NCBI RefSeq assembly: GCF_004000745.1
Contig: NZ_BILV01000015.1
Location: 1 to 64,000 of the forward strand
Direction: 5' to 3'
DNA: 64,000 bases
DNA from: Paenibacillus barengoltzii NBRC 101215
GTDB taxonomy: Bacteria > Bacillota > Bacilli > Paenibacillales > Paenibacillaceae
The translations under genes were made by a program, and so were the position numbers. The notes under the pieces are model-generated. The model was not told where the DNA came from. It was given only the letters and a program-made list of their open reading frames with translations, and did not search any database. This document shows positions 9,601 to 17,879 of the stretch, piece after piece (the first letter of the stretch is position 1; every line of letters starts with the position of its first letter).

Positions 9601-10443
9601 TCAGCAGCCGGTAAGATCAGATGAAATTTCTTTAAACGAGGACTGTTTCCGCTTGGCAACCATCAGCATCGGAATGGCGATCGCCAGACTGACCACAACG
9701 GGAACAATAGAGGCTTCAAGGCCAAACGTTCCCCCAGTGAGAAGTGCGGCACCTTCTGCTTTCACCGTAAACAGACCGGTTGTTGTGTGCCCAGAAACAG
9801 GAATACCAAGCAAGCCCTCGACGGCATTCCAGCCGAAATGCAGTCCCATGACAAACCACAGGTTCCGCCGCCATATAAATGCCGCTCCAAGCAGAACGCC
9901 CGCCTCAATGGAAATAGCGAACGCACTCCATAGTGTTGCCCCTGTATTCCCAAGATGGGCTACTCCGAAGAAGAGTGAGGTTACAGCGAGTGCGAGCCAG
10001 GGCCCGGCCAATTTCGTAATGGCTTGAAACATAAGCCCGCGAAAGATGAGCTCCTCTACAAAGGCTGCACCTAAAGCTGAGGTAATGGAGGATGCCAGAA
10101 TGGAGCTTGTATCTGCAGAGCTCGCCCATTGAAAGGTGTACCCTCCCGCAGCAACAATTATCAAAATGGACACTAGGATAAAGAGTACCCCTGTTACAAG
10201 CCCCATCCCAGCTTCAATACCTGCGCGTTGTCTTGTTAATTCAGGAGTTGGACGGTTAGCAAGGTATTTCATTGTCAGCCTATATACGAGAATAGCAATC
10301 GAACCTTCCACGAATGTAATCGCAAGGGAAGCGACTTCTCCCGCCTGATAGGCCAAGGGTCGAAATAGGGAATCGATCAAAATGATGCCCAAAGCCCCCG
10401 CCAACATCCATGTGATAGGAAAACGTGAGAACTTGCTGTTCAT
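9601..10443 (-). CDS. CPBP-family intramembrane glutamic endopeptidase
   Basis: 280 residues from ATG 10443, preceded by AGGGG; the longer frame to 10500 has no ribosome binding site. It has about eight hydrophobic segments. The CPBP motif 1 EELIFRG sits in VEELIFRGLMFQ, with motif 2 FGVAHLGNT and motif 3 LHFGWNAVEG (conserved His and Asn). These are membrane proteases related to Rce1 and act in bacteriocin self-immunity or processing. It lies 87 bp downstream of the response regulator on the same strand, so kinase, regulator and protease may form one unit. Confidence 0.87.
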   Translation of the reverse strand: MNSKFSRFPITWMLAGALGIILIDSLFRPLAYQAGEVASLAITFVEGSIAILVYRLTMKYLANRPTPELTRQRAGIEAGMGLVTGVLFILVSILIIVAAGGYTFQWASSADTSSILASSITSALGAAFVEELIFRGLMFQAITKLAGPWLALAVTSLFFGVAHLGNTGATLWSAFAISIEAGVLLGAAFIWRRNLWFVMGLHFGWNAVEGLLGIPVSGHTTTGLFTVKAEGAALLTGGTFGLEASIVPVVVSLAIAIPMLMVAKRKQSSFKEISSDLTGC

Positions 10444-10530
10444 GGTTGTTTCAGCCCCTTTTTTTGCTCGTTTATTACGAGTGTAGGCTGAAAAAGTCAT
10501 AAACCATAGTGAGTATTCGTCATTAAAAAG

Positions 10531-11169
10531 TCATATGATCCCTGAATCTCGGGCTTTACGGGCGGCCTCTTGCCGTCCTCCCACATTCAGCTTCGAATAG
10601 ATCGTTGAGATGTAATTTTTAACGGTTCCCTCGCTAAGATGCAGGGCCTCGGCAATGTCTTGATTACGCATGCCTGAAGCCAGCTTATGCAGCACTTCAA
10701 TTTCGCGAGCGCTAAGTCCGTATTCGTTAATTTGTGGGGCAGGGGTGAGGTTCAAATTTTTGATCATTTTACTGGCCATCTCCTGCGTGATTAACGTTCC
10801 TCCCGCATGAACGACACGTATGCCCGCAGCTAGTTCCTTGGGATGAATCGCTTTGAGCAAATAGCCTTCCGCGCCATGGCTTAATGCCGTCAACACATAT
10901 TCCACTTCCCGGTAAGAGGTGAGTATAATGACTTTGGTTGCAGGTGTTCGCTCTTTAATCTTTGCTGTTGCAGCGACGCCGTCCATGACTGGCATATTGA
11001 TATCCATCAGTACAATATCCGGCTGTAACTGCTCGCAGGATTTGACGGCTTCTTCGCCATTTTTGGCTAACCCGACAATTTCAAAATCCTCTTCCATCGA
11101 CAGCACGATATGGAGACTCTCAAGAATTAATTCCTGATCATCCGCAATCAGCATTTTAATTTTGGACAT
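10531..11169 (-). CDS. NarL/FixJ-family response regulator
   Basis: 212 residues. The receiver domain (1-120) has acidic pocket residues at IADDQE, phosphoacceptor D56 in PDIVLMDINMP, the switch Thr in VIILTSYRE and the Lys in LLKAIHP. The C-terminal LuxR-type helix-turn-helix spans 145-212 (LSAREIEVLHKLASGMRNQDIAEALHLSEGTVKNYISTIYSKL). GGAG lies 10 bp upstream of the ATG, within the 3' end of the kinase gene, and the two genes overlap by 14 bp. It is the cognate regulator of the kinase at 11156. Target genes are unknown; the downstream CPBP gene is a candidate. Confidence 0.93.
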   Translation of the reverse strand: MSKIKMLIADDQELILESLHIVLSMEEDFEIVGLAKNGEEAVKSCEQLQPDIVLMDINMPVMDGVAATAKIKERTPATKVIILTSYREVEYVLTALSHGAEGYLLKAIHPKELAAGIRVVHAGGTLITQEMASKMIKNLNLTPAPQINEYGLSAREIEVLHKLASGMRNQDIAEALHLSEGTVKNYISTIYSKLNVGGRQEAARKARDSGII

Positions 11170-12331
11170 GCAGGATTACTCCTTCCAGAGGAAATTGACA
11201 GCTGACCTCGGTAACCGGGGCCGTTCCGGCTTCAGATGATACAGACAGGGTTCCTCCCAAATGCTCAACCCGTTGTTTCATAGCAGTCAAGCCAAAGCCA
11301 TATTCCAGCCGATTAATCGGCTTGCCGTTATTTCGGATGAATAGATGCACGTGGGTCTCAGAAAACCGAAGCTCCAGATGCAGTTGAGTTGCTTTTCCAT
11401 GTTTTAATGCGTTTGTAAAAGATTCTTGTATGACTCGCAGGATGGTCTGACGTGCTTGGAAACGCAACGCTGGCTCAGTTCCTGACAGGTTTAAAACCAC
11501 ATCAGTTCCTGTATGTACCCGGAAATTGAACGCAAGTGTCTCAATCTGTTGGTAAAGATTTGATTCTCCTTCGTCGCCCATCTCATGGACGATGCTTCTC
11601 ATTTCGTTCAGATTGCGCTCAGCTAATTCTCTTAAGCGATTTAACCGATCCTTGACTTCGGCCGGCTTGTGATCCAACAGGGCAATGGCAGCATCGAGGC
11701 TCATAATAAGCGATATAAAAGAGTGTCCAAGCGTATCATGAAGCTCCTTGGACAAGCGATGGCGTTCTTCAAGTAAAGTCATCTTCTCAACTTCCGCGGC
11801 GTAGTGGGTTAACAGCTTATTTTGCTGCTCCACTTCAGCTACCAGTTTATTTTTCTGATCGTACGCATTGGCTACGGAGCTTGCCCATACCCCGATAAAG
11901 CAAAAGATCAGGTTATCTGTTCCGATACCGAGGGTCTGCTCCCAAGACAATTTGAAGTGAGATTGAAAGGTAAAAGGAATCAAAGCAACGATAGGAATGA
12001 TCCAGAGTGTGTATCGAGTGCACAAATACCCCATTGCAAGACTCGGCAACAAATAGTCTGCCTTGGATGCCAAATCAGGATGGAAAACCGAGTTCACATA
12101 ATAAGAGCCGCCTAGCAGCAGTTCCATGATGCAGAACCAGGTTTTGTTCATCCGCCGCCCAGGGAACCAGAATAGGATAGGGACGATAAACGCTGCCAGC
12201 AACCAGATCATGTATAACGATGTGCGGGTTGAGGGCATGCCGTCAATGAAAAGCCGGGACAACAGCAAAATATAATGGTACGAACGAAGAGCGAATATGC
12301 CCCAATCCATGAAAGGTAGAATTTTTTTCAT
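11156..12331 (-). CDS. DesK/NarX-type sensor histidine kinase
   Basis: 391 residues from ATG 12331, with GGAG 6 bp upstream. The frame extends to 12385, but that codon lies inside a TATAAT element. Five or six membrane helices (to about residue 155) have no large extracellular domain, so it probably senses within or at the membrane. The HisKA_3 box EERHRLSKELHDTLGH carries the phospho-His. The HATPase domain is C-terminal (SFTNALKHGKA, NGKPINRLEYGFGLTAMKQRVE). It overlaps its response regulator by 14 bp. The architecture fits antibiotic or envelope-stress sensors, but the signal is not inferable. Confidence 0.9.
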   Translation of the reverse strand: MKKILPFMDWGIFALRSYHYILLLSRLFIDGMPSTRTSLYMIWLLAAFIVPILFWFPGRRMNKTWFCIMELLLGGSYYVNSVFHPDLASKADYLLPSLAMGYLCTRYTLWIIPIVALIPFTFQSHFKLSWEQTLGIGTDNLIFCFIGVWASSVANAYDQKNKLVAEVEQQNKLLTHYAAEVEKMTLLEERHRLSKELHDTLGHSFISLIMSLDAAIALLDHKPAEVKDRLNRLRELAERNLNEMRSIVHEMGDEGESNLYQQIETLAFNFRVHTGTDVVLNLSGTEPALRFQARQTILRVIQESFTNALKHGKATQLHLELRFSETHVHLFIRNNGKPINRLEYGFGLTAMKQRVEHLGGTLSVSSEAGTAPVTEVSCQFPLEGVILHVQN

Positions 12332-12383
12332 CATGATCTCCGAACTTCCATTCCGATAAAGATCTTCAGATCCAGTTTTATAC

Positions 12384-12411
12384 ATTATACGATTTTATGG
12401 TGCAAAGACAA
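12384..12411 (-). promoter_or_regulatory. Promoter of the kinase-regulator unit
   Basis: On the minus strand TTGTCT (12411-12406) and TATAAT (12389-12384) are 16 bp apart. This fixes the transcript start near 12377 and argues against the kinase starting at 12385. Confidence 0.6.
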
Positions 12412-12631
12412 TTGAAAAATCGGGGGTTCGTTCTACTTAAAGTTTTCTTTACATTTCGTATATGTGGGAATTAACCATGCTAAATTAGAATTAATCCAGT
12501 TGAGGGAGTCAGGGCTTCATTCACAGTTGAAAACAGGAATCACTTAGATCGTATCTGTGAAGGATGCCTGGCAGGGGTGTCCTTCATTTTGCTGTATTAA
12601 GAGGGTGTTGATATTGAGGACAGAGAATGTA

Positions 12632-14146
12632 ATGTGTGATGTATTAACGCTGCTTGTACCTAGTATTTTTTTATGGATTTTCGCTACTTACATCTTAGTT
12701 AGGTCGTACCCTTATAAAACGGCAAGATTCCTAGCGGCAGGAATTTTATGCAGTGCGGTTGGTTTTACAGCCGAGTTGATTGCCTTAATGGTGTCAACGG
12801 ATTGGAGTCGCTCGATCCATCTTTATGTTGGGGTGATCGCCCTTTACTTAAGCTTTGCCTTCATTGTTCATATCCTCTATGACATGATACAAACCATGCA
12901 ACCCTCCCATATGGCAGGGCTACCTCGTATCTTTTATGGCTTCTCTATTCTGATGCTAGGTATGGGGTATGTAGGAAGTACCATCATGACACAGCCTCTC
13001 CTTTCTACCTTGGCGAATATCGGATCGTGTACCGTTGTGTTAGCTCTTTTATGTATGGGCTACAAATATGTAATGTCTGCGGGACATCAACTCTTCTTTA
13101 AGGTATGCTTTGGTTTTGCGGCGATTGCGTGTTTCGGTATAGTTCTCTCGGGGATCCATGTCGTTTCCTTCCCGTTTGTTGTACCAGCAACACCAGGTTT
13201 ATGGTTGTCGGCTATGGCCTGTACGCTCATTGCTTGCTTCATCGTAAAGTTGAATCTAGTCCCCAGTGCTGCCAAACGTTATTCTTCCCTCATGGAATCT
13301 TCTGCGACACCGATGGTGATTCTTGATAAACATAAGCAAGTGTTAGAGGTCAATGACATTGGAAAGTTGAACTATCAAATGAGGTTTCATACGGATTTTA
13401 GAAATTATTTTAATTATCAAAATGATCCCGATGCTTGGGATCAAATGTTTGCTCATTTAGATGAGAACTTCACCATCAAAGGTTATCGGATCCATTATTT
13501 AAATGAAGATGGCAACGAGAACATCGTTTTGATTGATGCTTCTAAGGTGAATCTGGGCTGCGAAACATATTATTATTGCATGATTCACGAGGTAACACAG
13601 GAGTTTCAGCTCAGAACCTTAAATGAGTACTTAGCTTATCACGATGTACTCACGGGTGTATACAATCGTGCCTACTTCGAAGGCGAAGTAAAGCGAAAGT
13701 TAGCTCAGGATCGAAAACCAGACGGTGCGATGATCATATGTGATTTAAACTTTTTTAAAGAAATCAATGATACGTATGGTCATCAAATTGGCGATCAGGT
13801 GCTGATTTTTACGGCGAGATTTTGGCGTGAACACTTGCCGAAACCACATCTATTCGCACGTTTAGGCGGCGATGAATTTGTGATGTTCTTTGAAGAAATC
13901 AATTCCGAGGATCTATTTCTTAAGCAAGTTAACAAGGTTCGGAACGCTTTCCAATATAACTTGTATAGACAGGATCAAATCCAAATCGAGATTGTTCCTA
14001 GTATTGGAGTTGCCTTTGTGGGCGAAGACGGCATGAATTATGAGCAACTCTATCATACTTGTGACACACGCATGTATGACGACAAGAAAACCGTAAAAGA
14101 GCAATATTGCATGAAGCAAGTGTGCTTCAATCGGCATCATATCTAG
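12632..14146 (+). CDS. Membrane-bound diguanylate cyclase (7TM-PAS-like-GGDEF)
   Basis: About 504 residues. The start is ambiguous: ATG 12632 with GAGGA upstream, or in-frame TTG 12614 with GAGGG 8 bp upstream. Seven hydrophobic helices (residues 5-215) resemble the 7TM region of some histidine kinases. A PAS-like segment follows (SSATPMVILDKHKQVLEVND) and then a GGDEF domain with FARLGGDEFVMFFEE, so the cyclase active site is intact. It makes c-di-GMP from GTP. The inhibitory RxxD site five residues before GGDEF is absent (PKPH there), so product inhibition is probably lacking. No adjacent phosphodiesterase or effector. Confidence 0.9.
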   Translation: MCDVLTLLVPSIFLWIFATYILVRSYPYKTARFLAAGILCSAVGFTAELIALMVSTDWSRSIHLYVGVIALYLSFAFIVHILYDMIQTMQPSHMAGLPRIFYGFSILMLGMGYVGSTIMTQPLLSTLANIGSCTVVLALLCMGYKYVMSAGHQLFFKVCFGFAAIACFGIVLSGIHVVSFPFVVPATPGLWLSAMACTLIACFIVKLNLVPSAAKRYSSLMESSATPMVILDKHKQVLEVNDIGKLNYQMRFHTDFRNYFNYQNDPDAWDQMFAHLDENFTIKGYRIHYLNEDGNENIVLIDASKVNLGCETYYYCMIHEVTQEFQLRTLNEYLAYHDVLTGVYNRAYFEGEVKRKLAQDRKPDGAMIICDLNFFKEINDTYGHQIGDQVLIFTARFWREHLPKPHLFARLGGDEFVMFFEEINSEDLFLKQVNKVRNAFQYNLYRQDQIQIEIVPSIGVAFVGEDGMNYEQLYHTCDTRMYDDKKTVKEQYCMKQVCFNRHHI

Positions 14147-14193
14147 CATTAGGGCCTCTCGTAATGACGCAAAATGATTTAGCAATTCCTTGC

Positions 14194-14223
14194 TTGCCTT
14201 CAATTTTAAATACTTGGTATAAT
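14194..14223 (+). promoter_or_regulatory. Promoter of the small stalk-domain gene
   Basis: TTGCCT (14194-14199) and TATAAT (14218-14223) are separated by 18 bp, 42 bp upstream of the TTG start. Confidence 0.6.
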
Positions 14224-14264
14224 GAATTAATTTTAATAATTTCAATATAGAGAGGAGTTATCAC

Positions 14265-14939
14265 TTGAAGAAAAAATATTTTGCGATTCTAATTGCGCTG
14301 TCTTTAGCGGCCAGTATGGGAACAGGCGTATTCGCAGGTTCGAAACTCCAGGAAATTAAAGCGTACTTAAACCATGATATCAAGATTGTAGTCAATGGAA
14401 CTGCTGTGCAACTTACAAATCAAAATGGTAAGCAAGTCGTTCCAATCTCTTACGATAATACAACTTATTTGCCCGTTCGTGCGGTATCAGAAGCTCTAGG
14501 TGTTGCGGTCAGCTTCGATGCAGCAACGAATACTGTCAACTTAGGAGAAAAAGTTGAAGGAACATCCATTGCCAAAGGCTTCGATGATATGTACCATACG
14601 AAAGACCCTCAATATACAACTTATCAAGGCAAAGATTACAAAGAGGTATATTATAATTCTGCTTCCGGCGATCGTAGCAGCAGCTTTATGCTGTATCCCA
14701 AGAAGCAATATCAAAAGCTCTATCTTCAAATTGCAGCTATCGGGGAAAACATTGAAAAGTTTGAAATTAAAGATGCTGAAGGTTCAACGGTACTGAAAAC
14801 TGTCGATGTCATTAAACCGGAAGATGGACTTGTGACGATCGAGGTTGATATTAGCGGTTTCAACTCCCTATATGTTAATGGGAATGCGAAAAATGGAGGA
14901 GCTGTCTTTGTTCCGTTGACTACTTCGTATTATCGCTGA
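14265..14939 (+). CDS. Secreted stalk-domain protein with C-terminal beta-sandwich
   Basis: 224 residues from TTG 14265; AGAGGAG is 7 bp upstream and no better start exists. Signal peptide MKKKYFAILIALSLAASMG... is cleaved near VFAG. Residues 35-92 are a stalk/copper amine oxidase N-terminal domain (NTTYLPVRAVSEALGVAVSFD). The rest (about 100-224) looks like a beta-sandwich related to NPCBM or other carbohydrate-binding modules (FMLYPKKQYQKLYLQIAA, VDISGFNSLYVNG); this second assignment is weak. It probably acts at the cell surface. It has its own promoter and terminator. Confidence 0.8.
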   Translation: MKKKYFAILIALSLAASMGTGVFAGSKLQEIKAYLNHDIKIVVNGTAVQLTNQNGKQVVPISYDNTTYLPVRAVSEALGVAVSFDAATNTVNLGEKVEGTSIAKGFDDMYHTKDPQYTTYQGKDYKEVYYNSASGDRSSSFMLYPKKQYQKLYLQIAAIGENIEKFEIKDAEGSTVLKTVDVIKPEDGLVTIEVDISGFNSLYVNGNAKNGGAVFVPLTTSYYR

Positions 14940-14962
14940 TTACATAAACACATAAGCAAAGC

Positions 14963-14991
14963 AAGAGGCTCTCGCAAATCGAGAGCCTCTT
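14963..14991 (+). terminator. Terminator after the small stalk-domain gene
   Basis: Perfect 12-bp arms AAGAGGCTCTCG and CGAGAGCCTCTT with a five-base loop, 23 bp after the stop codon. Confidence 0.85.
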
Positions 14992-15090
14992 AATATTATC
15001 ATGCTCACCCAAATTGCCCCCGCATCTCACCTGATGGTAAAATATTGGGAAATGATAGGAGGAGACGGACCTCCATTTGAGGGGAAGAAG

Positions 15091-15657
15091 ATGAGTAAAC
15101 CTGAAATGAACGTCGCATTGGTATGCGGGCCTGATTGCGATATGGAAGTTCAAGCCATTCGAGCCACGCTGGAGTATTTTGGTGCAAGAGTGTTTACTTA
15201 TTGGGTCGGCAGACCAAGCGATCTGATAGATATCCTATCCGGCAAGGATCTATATCCGAATACGGACACGATCATTCTTAGCTTCCATGGCGACGAAGGC
15301 CAACTGATCATGCCAGAGTTGGAAGAAAGCATCTACGAACCGGAGGAACCTAAGGGGAACTTTGGGCCGGAGGAGATCAGACGCTTTGCCAAGCTGGCAG
15401 GGAAAACGGTCATCGGCACCGGGTGCTCAGTTGGAGCATTTGAGACGGCACAAGCATTTCTCGACAGTGGATGCGAATTCTATATTGGACCTAATGACTA
15501 TCCAGATGGAAATGATGCGCTCATGTTTGTCCTGAGGTTCTTTTACGATCTGATTCAGAACAAACAAAGCGTCAGGGAGGCTTTCCAAAATGCTAAGGCT
15601 CTGGGTGCGCAGATGGATATGTTTCAGTTGTATGAAAACACGCAACGAGGTAATTGA
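15091..15657 (+). CDS. Small CHAT/caspase-like protein
   Basis: 188 residues from ATG 15091 with AGGGGAAG upstream; an in-frame extension to 15001 looks like leader. The sequence has the order of a caspase/CHAT fold. A strand ends in SFHGDEG (candidate His66) and a later strand ends in GTGCSVG (candidate Cys112). CEFYIGPNDYPDGNDALMF and FFYDLIQNKQSVREAFQNAKA then match the usual CHAT tail. A stand-alone CHAT-like domain of this size is uncommon. Similar proteins may carry misleading enzyme names in databases. Protease activity is not shown. It is followed 55 bp later by a WYL regulator on the same strand. Confidence 0.6.
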   Translation: MSKPEMNVALVCGPDCDMEVQAIRATLEYFGARVFTYWVGRPSDLIDILSGKDLYPNTDTIILSFHGDEGQLIMPELEESIYEPEEPKGNFGPEEIRRFAKLAGKTVIGTGCSVGAFETAQAFLDSGCEFYIGPNDYPDGNDALMFVLRFFYDLIQNKQSVREAFQNAKALGAQMDMFQLYENTQRGN

Positions 15658-15712
15658 AAGCGAATAAAAGACAAAGGTCATTTTGATGTTTCAAAAAAAG
15701 GATGCGGATGAT

Positions 15713-16660
15713 GTGAACAAAACCGATCGAATGCTGGCCATCGTGATTGAGTTGCAGCGTAAAGGTGTACTGCGCGCCGAGGATTTGGCCGCCAAGTTCG
15801 AGACGAGTGTCCGCACGATATACCGTGACATCCAAGCGCTCAGCGAAGCGGGGGTTCCGGTGGCGGGGGCACCGGGAGTTGGTTACTCCTTAATGGATGG
15901 ATACTTTCTCCCTCCGGTTAGCTTCACATCGGAGGAAGCGGTGGCGCTGCTTATCGGGGCGGATTTCGTCAACATGAGGTTGGACGCGGAGTACGGGGCG
16001 AAGGCGCGCAGTGCGCAGGAGAAGATCGAGGCGATTTTGCCGGAGAACGTATTCGAGGAGACCGAGCGGATTCGATCGACAATTCGACTGCTGAATGAAC
16101 ATGGAACGAAAACGCGCGGGCAGGAAAAAGAGACGTTCGAACAGTTACGCCAAGCGGTTCTGCGGAAGCGGAAGGTTCGGTTTGGCTACTCCAAAAAATG
16201 GCCGGATCCGGATGGAGATCGTCATAGCGTGAGGATGGTGCATCCTTATGGGCTCGTTTTTTCTCAAGGGGTGTGGATGCTTGTTGCGTTCTGCGAACTG
16301 AGGCAAGACATCAGGCACTTTCGGCTGTCTCGTATGAGCGAGCTTGTTGTACTGGAAGAGTCGTTCAACATCGTGCCGGGCTTTAGCTTTCAGGATCACC
16401 GATCTGTAGACGATCGGAATGTGACCGTCCGCATGTGGGTCGATCATGCCATTGCAGACCGGGTTCAGGAATCAGACAATTTCTATATGGAGTCGTTCGA
16501 ACTGGGGGAGGAAGGCGGGTTGGCGACGTTCCGCGTTCGGCGGGTGGAGGACCTTCTTCCATGGACGCTTGGATGGGGAGCGGCGGTACGTGTACTGGAG
16601 CCAGAATCGTTGCGTGCCCAAGTTCGAGAGGAAATCCAAAAAATGCTGGAACACTACTGA
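15713..16660 (+). CDS. YafY-type WYL-domain transcriptional regulator
   Basis: 315 residues from GTG 15713 (AAGGA 10 bp upstream; typical start VNKTDRMLAI); the frame is open to 15683. The N-terminal DeoR-like HTH is at residues 3-60 (RAEDLAAKFETSVRTIYRDIQAL). A WYL domain follows from about residue 135 (VRFGYSKKWPDPDGDRHSVRMVHPYGLVF, FRLSRMSELV) and then the WCX C-terminal extension. WYL domains sense ligands such as nucleotides or nucleic acid. It sits between the CHAT-like gene and the DinB gene, all on the same strand. Confidence 0.88.
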   Translation: MNKTDRMLAIVIELQRKGVLRAEDLAAKFETSVRTIYRDIQALSEAGVPVAGAPGVGYSLMDGYFLPPVSFTSEEAVALLIGADFVNMRLDAEYGAKARSAQEKIEAILPENVFEETERIRSTIRLLNEHGTKTRGQEKETFEQLRQAVLRKRKVRFGYSKKWPDPDGDRHSVRMVHPYGLVFSQGVWMLVAFCELRQDIRHFRLSRMSELVVLEESFNIVPGFSFQDHRSVDDRNVTVRMWVDHAIADRVQESDNFYMESFELGEEGGLATFRVRRVEDLLPWTLGWGAAVRVLEPESLRAQVREEIQKMLEHY

Positions 16661-16727
16661 CAAACTGTTGTCAGTAGTGTTTAGGTATGCTGAATCTAAC
16701 TTGAACAGGAAGGGGTTGGGTTCAGTA

Positions 16728-17309
16728 ATGGATACGAAAGAAATATTGGGTAAATTCGAGGAGACCGTCACCACTTATATACGCGAATTGGATGGTGTAA
16801 GTCTGGATCAACTGCTATGGAAGCCGGCGGAGGACGAATGGTCACTGGGACAGATGTACATGCATTTAATCCGCTCTGCACAGTGGCAGTTGAGGAATGC
16901 CGCACTATGCCTTGAACCGGGCGGCGGCACGGAAGTCTCACGGGAGGGGAAGACGCAGCTGGGTGAGAAGCTGTTCACAATGGGGAGCTTTCCGCCAGAT
17001 CGAGTCCGAGTTCCCCCGTCCCCACAATACACACCGCCGCAACCGGAAAGCAAAGAACAGCTTGTGGGTGGAATGCAGGATACATTACGCAAGATGAGCG
17101 AGATCGAGCCTGAGATTGCATTGGTGTTCGATCCGATTACCGAGGGCCGATCAGAATCGAGTAAAGAGATCGCTCGAAATACAGTTTCCCATCCGCAATT
17201 CGGCGGATTAAATGCGTTGGAATGGCTCCACCTGATCGAAATGCACTATCGCCACCATTTGCTTCAGAAGCAGCGTCTGGACAAGGCTTGGAGGGAAGCG
17301 CAGGGGTAG
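16728..17309 (+). CDS. DinB-family (DfsB-like) protein
   Basis: 193 residues from ATG 16728 with AGGAAGGGG upstream. It is a four-helix DinB fold with the family block EDEWSLGQMYMHLIRSAQW near residue 30 and a C-terminal LNALEWLHLIEMHYRHHLLQ that contributes metal-binding His residues. Such proteins are metal-dependent thiol transferases or hydrolases of mostly unknown substrate. It lies 67 bp after the WYL gene and may be co-transcribed with it. A truncated relative is found at 47361. Confidence 0.85.
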   Translation: MDTKEILGKFEETVTTYIRELDGVSLDQLLWKPAEDEWSLGQMYMHLIRSAQWQLRNAALCLEPGGGTEVSREGKTQLGEKLFTMGSFPPDRVRVPPSPQYTPPQPESKEQLVGGMQDTLRKMSEIEPEIALVFDPITEGRSESSKEIARNTVSHPQFGGLNALEWLHLIEMHYRHHLLQKQRLDKAWREAQG

Positions 17310-17354
17310 GTTGACCAGAGAGTTTTCTTGATGATGATCACGGTAGCGAGCGTG

Positions 17355-17378
17355 AGGCCATCCTATGAAGGATGGCCT
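17355..17378 (+). terminator. Terminator after the DinB gene
   Basis: Perfect 10-bp arms AGGCCATCCT and AGGATGGCCT with loop ATGA, followed by TTAG. The core resembles the hairpin at 432-453. Confidence 0.7.
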
Positions 17379-17447
17379 TTAGTATGTTCTTGTGAACGGT
17401 ACGGATAGCTGTATCATAGGTATTGTAAGGTCTTGGGAGGAGTTCGT

Positions 17448-17567
17448 ATGTTCAAGATTGCCATTAAGCTGGTTACTTTTTTGCGTCTGCATGAAGATAA
17501 GCGAGGAGAAATTTTAGATTTACTTGTGCATCTATTCACAATAGAGAAAATTTTGCCGATACTTTAA
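17448..17567 (+). CDS. Small 39-residue ORF, unknown, possibly a gene remnant
   Basis: ATG 17448 is preceded by a strong GGGAGGAG 5 bp upstream and reads 39 codons (MFKIAIKLVTFLRLHEDKRG, then EILDLLVHLFTIEKILPIL) to TAA. It could be a real small amphipathic peptide or the N-terminus of a decayed gene: the next 200 bp (17580-17770) contain further short protein-like stretches in several frames, such as FIFDLIQFVAGTYVAG, but no continuous frame. The rest of the interval to 17879 shows no gene. I do not recognise it. Confidence 0.4.
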   Translation: MFKIAIKLVTFLRLHEDKRGEILDLLVHLFTIEKILPIL

Positions 17568-17879
17568 ATATAAGAGTATGGAATTCAAGGATTCATCTTT
17601 GATCTGATCCAATTTGTTGCGGGGACTTATGTAGCAGGATGATCAGAGCGAGATTACCCGTGCAGATTGAACGGGTTATTGTTAATTTTCAAGATTATGA
17701 AGCCAAGTATGACCGGATTCGAGCAGGAGCTAGCAGGTTTACACATCAAGATCGGATATCGTGAATAAAGATTACGGTTCGTTTACCTCAGTCCACAATC
17801 GATAGATTGTGGTTTTTCTACTAAATCTCAGGTCGAATATCTTGGCAACACACAAGGGCATCAAAGGAAATACATATAT

